From Deltaproteobacteria bacterium (GTDB taxonomy: Bacteria > Desulfobacterota > GWC2-55-46 > DRQE01): 9,029 nucleotides of DNA. A program made the translations under genes and the position numbers. Below the pieces are notes generated by a model. That model was not told the origin of the DNA, did not search any database, and saw only the letters and a program-made list of their open reading frames with translations. The stretch lies in contig DRQE01000012.1 of NCBI GenBank assembly GCA_011371515.1, forward strand, positions 1 through 9,029, written 5' to 3'. This document shows positions 6,262 to 9,029 of this stretch, piece after piece (the first letter of the stretch is position 1; each line of letters opens with the position of its first letter).

Positions 6262-7704
6262 ATGAGTGTATCCATAAAGGAGACCATATTCAGAGAATAC
6301 GACATAAGGGGCGTGGCAGACCATGAACTAACAGACGATGTGGTTGAGCTCCTCGGCAGGGCATACATAAGCTACATAGAGGAGAGACGGGGTGAGAAAC
6401 CAGAAAAGGTGGTGGTTGGTAGAGATGTTCGCTTAAGCTCTGAAAGACTCTGGAAGGCACTCACAGGGGGAATTGCCTCATGTGGGGTCAACATAATAGA
6501 CATAGGGATATGCCCCACCCCTCTTGAGTACTTCGCACTCCACAGGCTAAAACCCGATGGTGGCATAATGATAACAGGAAGCCACAACCCGCCCGAATAT
6601 AACGGCTTCAAGATAAGTGTTGGCAGAGAGACCATCCATGGCCCCGAGATTCAGCGCATAAAACAGCTGATGTACAACATAGAAAGAGAGGGCACCAAGC
6701 CATCAGAAAAGAGGGGGACCATAGAGAAGTTCGATATAATACAGAACTACATAGACTACCATGTAAGAACATTCTCTGCCACCATACCATCGGATAGACT
6801 TCCAAGAAAGGTTAAAATCGTAGTAGACAGTGGTAACGGCACAGCAGGGCTTGTGGCACCTGAACTTCTAAGAAGGCTCGGCTGTGAGGTGATAGAGCTA
6901 TACTGCACCCCCGATGGCAACTTTCCAAACCACCACCCTGACCCCACGATAGAGGCAAACCTTAAAGACCTTATAGAGAAGGTGCGCTCCAGCGGGGCAG
7001 ACTTTGGCGTAGCCTATGACGGCGATGCAGACCGCATTGGCGTTGTGGACGAGACAGGTAGAATCGTATGGGGCGATGAGCTCATGATAATATTCTCTCG
7101 AGAGATACTCGAAAGAAAACCGGGCTCTGTAATCGTTGGAGAGGTCAAGTGCTCACAGATAATGTATGATGAGATAGAAAGGCTCGGTGGGAAACCAGTA
7201 ATGTGGAAGACAGGACACTCGCTTATAAAGGCTAAGATGAAAGAGCTCGGTGCAGAGCTTGCAGGCGAGATGAGTGGCCATATATTCTTCAGAGACCGCT
7301 ACTTGGGGTTCGACGATGCCATATACGCCTCTGTAAGACTGGTGGAGATATTTGCAAGAAGACTCTCCAAGGAGCCCGAGTTCAGATTCTCCTCGCTTCT
7401 TTCAGGGCTGCCAGAGACATTTTCAACCCCTGAGATAAGGGTGGATTGCACAGAAGAAGAGAAATTCCAGATAATAGACAGGCTCAAAGAGGAGATTAAA
7501 CGGGAAGAGGTAAAAAAGATTATAGACATAGACGGGCTACGCATGGTCTTTGATGACGGCTGGGCACTGGTGCGCGCAAGTAACACCCAGCCAGTTATAG
7601 TGGTAAGGTTTGAGGCACTCTCAGAAGAGTCTTTGAAGAAGATTCAGCAGTTCGTTGCAGAAAAACTCAGGACAGTATGGAAGGAGGCAAGGCTTCCCTT
7701 CTGA
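6262..7704 (+). CDS. Phosphomannomutase/phosphoglucomutase (AlgC/ManB-like)
   Basis: This 480-residue alpha-D-phosphohexomutase interconverts mannose- or glucose-6-phosphate and the 1-phosphate, feeding GDP-mannose and UDP-glucose synthesis for LPS, exopolysaccharide or glycogen. All four domain signatures are present: FREYDIRG near the N-terminus (10-17), catalytic phosphoserine S107 in TGSHNPPEYNG (105-115), the Mg2+ loop DGDADRIG (253-260), the sugar-recognition loop GEMSGH (335-340) and the phosphate-binding loop RASNTQP (438-444). The GEMSGH loop and length favour the dual-specific PMM/PGM group (Pseudomonas AlgC, 463 residues) over phosphoglucosamine mutase GlmM. Exact sugar preference cannot be read from sequence. 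It lies 14 bp after tadA and shares its promoter. Its last 38 bp overlap the end of the convergent lipoprotein gene. Confidence 0.93.
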   Translation: MSVSIKETIFREYDIRGVADHELTDDVVELLGRAYISYIEERRGEKPEKVVVGRDVRLSSERLWKALTGGIASCGVNIIDIGICPTPLEYFALHRLKPDGGIMITGSHNPPEYNGFKISVGRETIHGPEIQRIKQLMYNIEREGTKPSEKRGTIEKFDIIQNYIDYHVRTFSATIPSDRLPRKVKIVVDSGNGTAGLVAPELLRRLGCEVIELYCTPDGNFPNHHPDPTIEANLKDLIEKVRSSGADFGVAYDGDADRIGVVDETGRIVWGDELMIIFSREILERKPGSVIVGEVKCSQIMYDEIERLGGKPVMWKTGHSLIKAKMKELGAELAGEMSGHIFFRDRYLGFDDAIYASVRLVEIFARRLSKEPEFRFSSLLSGLPETFSTPEIRVDCTEEEKFQIIDRLKEEIKREEVKKIIDIDGLRMVFDDGWALVRASNTQPVIVVRFEALSEESLKKIQQFVAEKLRTVWKEARLPF

Positions 7705-8299
7705 AGCCAAGCCTGAAACTGTCCATTCCAATTGAAGGCTCAGGGGTTATCTCTCTGAACTCAAGCTTCAGTTTTCTTCCCTTACCTCTTATAAGAAGGC
7801 TTGCAGGCAACAGCCTTTCACCAACAACCCTGTAGCCATCTATGGTTATCACCACAAGCGGGCTATCCCCGTGGTATTTGGTAAGTTTGACCACCCTGCC
7901 ATCTTTATCTTTGCGGTTCTTCCAGCCCGTAAGTCTCTGGTAACGGGCAGTGATTATGGAGACAAGCTCTTCAGGACCCACAAGAATAGAGTTCTCCCAG
8001 CTACAGCCACCCACCTTTCCATCTCTATAGAAAGAACACCTTCTGCCATCGCCTGCCACAGCCATAAGAAGGGTGTTCATGGCTCCGTAGAGTTCCACCC
8101 TGATAAGGTCAGGCTCTCTGGTAAGTATGAGGAGTCTGCCCTTAAGCCCGTTCATCTCAAAGGTGCCTTTTATCCTCAAACATATCGGTGGTTGTGCCTC
8201 TTCAGGGGCGGGCTTAAGCCTTTCTCTTGTGGAGCAGGCGGTAATAAGGGTAGCAACCAGAAAAAGAAGGATTATTACAGGGGATGTTCTACTGGGCAC
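7667..8299 (-). CDS. LolB-like (DUF4292-type) outer-membrane lipoprotein
   Basis: The 210-residue product has a type II signal peptide: short basic N-terminus, hydrophobic stretch (8-19) and lipobox I-T-A-C with lipidated C22, followed by S, compatible with outer-membrane sorting. After a Pro-rich linker, the mature part looks like a LolA/LolB-type half-barrel: KGTFEMNGLKGRLLIL, then IRVELYGAMNTLLMAVAGDG, a WENSILVGPEELV segment and C-terminal alternating strands. LolB accepts lipoproteins from LolA and inserts them in the outer membrane; this homologue is remote, so a general lipid- or lipoprotein-handling role is safer. Two more cysteines (in GRRCSFY and VGGCSWEN) might form a disulfide. 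The start is GTG (8299-8297), with AGGAG 4 nt upstream, inside the end of the TPR gene (11-bp overlap). TPR plus LolB-like pairs, often followed by ispE, are common in Deltaproteobacteria. Here the convergent mutase follows. Confidence 0.7.
   Translation of the reverse strand: MPSRTSPVIILLFLVATLITACSTRERLKPAPEEAQPPICLRIKGTFEMNGLKGRLLILTREPDLIRVELYGAMNTLLMAVAGDGRRCSFYRDGKVGGCSWENSILVGPEELVSIITARYQRLTGWKNRKDKDGRVVKLTKYHGDSPLVVITIDGYRVVGERLLPASLLIRGKGRKLKLEFREITPEPSIGMDSFRLGFRREALPPSILS
7685..7714. terminator. Hairpin over the convergent gene ends, possible bidirectional terminator
   Basis: GGCTTC (7691-7696), a CCTTCT loop and GAAGCC (7703-7708) form a perfect 6-bp stem. It is extended after a symmetric AA/AA mismatch by AGGC (7685-7688) and GCCT (7711-7714). 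It covers the mutase stop codon and lies in the 3' part of the lipoprotein gene. No T tract follows on either strand, so it is not a canonical intrinsic terminator. It could pause polymerase, protect 3' ends, or be chance. Confidence 0.35.
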
Positions 8300-9029
8300 T
8301 TAACTCCTGTCTGAGCCTTTCGAGTTTTGTCTTTACAGACTCATTGTCAGGGGCAAGCTCGTATGCCCTCTCGTAGGCATCCATTGCCTTCTTCTTGAAG
8401 CTCTTTTTGAGGTAGGCATCTCCAAGGTGTTCCACAACTATGGCATCATCGGGCAGGTACTTTACAGCCCTTTCGAGCTCTGCTATGGCCTTCTCTATTT
8501 CACCCTTCTTGTAGTAGACCCAGCCAAGGCTGTCTATTATGTGGCCACTGTTGGGCCTTATCTTCAGAGCCCTCTTTATGTAGTCTTCTGCCTCATCGAG
8601 GTTTATACCACGCTCTGCCATGGTATAGCCTATGTAGTTGAGGGCATCTGCGTGCTCGGGGTCTATCTCTATGACCTTGCGCATCTGGGCTATGCAGTCT
8701 TCCCATCTTCCGATCTCATCGTATATGACACCGAGCATGAAGTACACTTCAGTGTTCTTTGGGTCAACGTTTACGGCATCTTTCAGTGTGTCTATGGCAT
8801 CCTGCAGTCTGCCTGCACTGCGCTGCAGGGAGGCGAGAAGTTTGTAGAGCTCCACATCGTCGCCCTTTATGTCTATACTCTCTCTGAGTGCCTGTATGGC
8901 ATCGTCGTAACGGCCCTGTCTTTCGTATATGAAAGCAAGGTGTATCTTTGCGTCTATGTATTCCTCTCTATCAGGGCTTATCTTGTTGAACTCCGATATT
9001 GCCTCATCTATCTGGCCATTCTCCTCGTA
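8289..9029 (-). CDS. TPR-repeat protein, C-terminal part (5' end outside window)
   Basis: The reading frame is open to the window edge, giving 246 visible residues made almost wholly of 34-residue tetratricopeptide repeats. Repeats begin at about visible residues 24, 59, 93, 127, 162 and 196, after the end of an earlier one. Typical positions are clear, for example YFMLGVIYDEIGRWEDCI, HIIDSLGWVYYKKGEIEKAI and VVEHLGDAYLKKSFKKKAM, with Pro/Asp at repeat ends (DPKN, DPEH, APDN). An internal GTG at 8855 is not the true start, because repeat sequence continues in frame upstream. TPR superhelices bind partner proteins. The IDSLGWVYYKKGE form is common in long TPR lipoproteins or secreted TPR proteins of Deltaproteobacteria, but the N-terminus is not visible, so location is unknown. 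The stop overlaps the LolB-like start by 11 bp, implying coupled translation and a shared envelope role. Confidence 0.9.
   Translation of the reverse strand, partial: YEENGQIDEAISEFNKISPDREEYIDAKIHLAFIYERQGRYDDAIQALRESIDIKGDDVELYKLLASLQRSAGRLQDAIDTLKDAVNVDPKNTEVYFMLGVIYDEIGRWEDCIAQMRKVIEIDPEHADALNYIGYTMAERGINLDEAEDYIKRALKIRPNSGHIIDSLGWVYYKKGEIEKAIAELERAVKYLPDDAIVVEHLGDAYLKKSFKKKAMDAYERAYELAPDNESVKTKLERLRQELSAQ

Noticed and set aside
8289..8855. TPR gene starting at the GTG at 8855
   Set aside because: The same frame continues upstream with clear TPR sequence to the window edge, so the GTG is an internal valine codon.

Overview
The window looks like ordinary chromosomal core sequence from an anaerobic, Gram-negative-type (two-membrane) bacterium. 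Anaerobiosis is suggested by a very large iron-sulfur activase/reductase-type protein, and the outer membrane by a LolB-like lipoprotein with a clear lipobox. Codon use is rich in ATA (Ile) and AGA/AGG (Arg), which would fit a thermophilic or moderately thermophilic lineage such as Thermodesulfovibrio-like Nitrospirota or Thermodesulfobacteriota/Deltaproteobacteria. That placement is inference only. No mobile element, CRISPR array, rRNA or tRNA gene was seen.

Layout. (1) 1-5490, minus strand: a three-gene run transcribed right to left. It holds a 1397-residue fused CoA-dehydratase-activase/DUF2229/HgdB-like protein, then rmuC (start overlapping the previous stop by ATGA), then the 5' end of asd (TTG start, cut by the window edge). 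(2) 5491-5785: a 295-bp divergent intergenic region with two well-formed sigma70-type promoters, one for each side. Between them lies an unexplained minus-strand unit: a possible promoter, about 80 nt of transcript and a strong rho-independent terminator. (3) 5786-7704, plus strand: tadA followed after 14 bp by a phosphomannomutase/phosphoglucomutase. (4) 7667-9029, minus strand: a TPR-repeat protein (5' end outside the window) overlapping a LolB-like lipoprotein gene. The tail of the lipoprotein gene overlaps the mutase gene by 38 bp, and a hairpin sits over the mutase stop codon.

How the parts may work. tadA makes inosine-34 in tRNA, and the mutase supplies hexose-1-phosphates for envelope polysaccharide. 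The TPR and LolB-like proteins fit outer-membrane biogenesis. The most striking protein is the 1397-residue one. It carries two complete ASKHA activase domains, each with both cluster cysteines, a four-cysteine linker, and two sequence-related reductase-like halves with three matching cysteines each. It therefore looks like a whole ATP-driven low-potential electron-transfer machine in one chain. The family is widespread in anaerobes, but to my knowledge its substrate is not established. The most likely undescribed element is the small minus-strand transcription unit in the divergent region.
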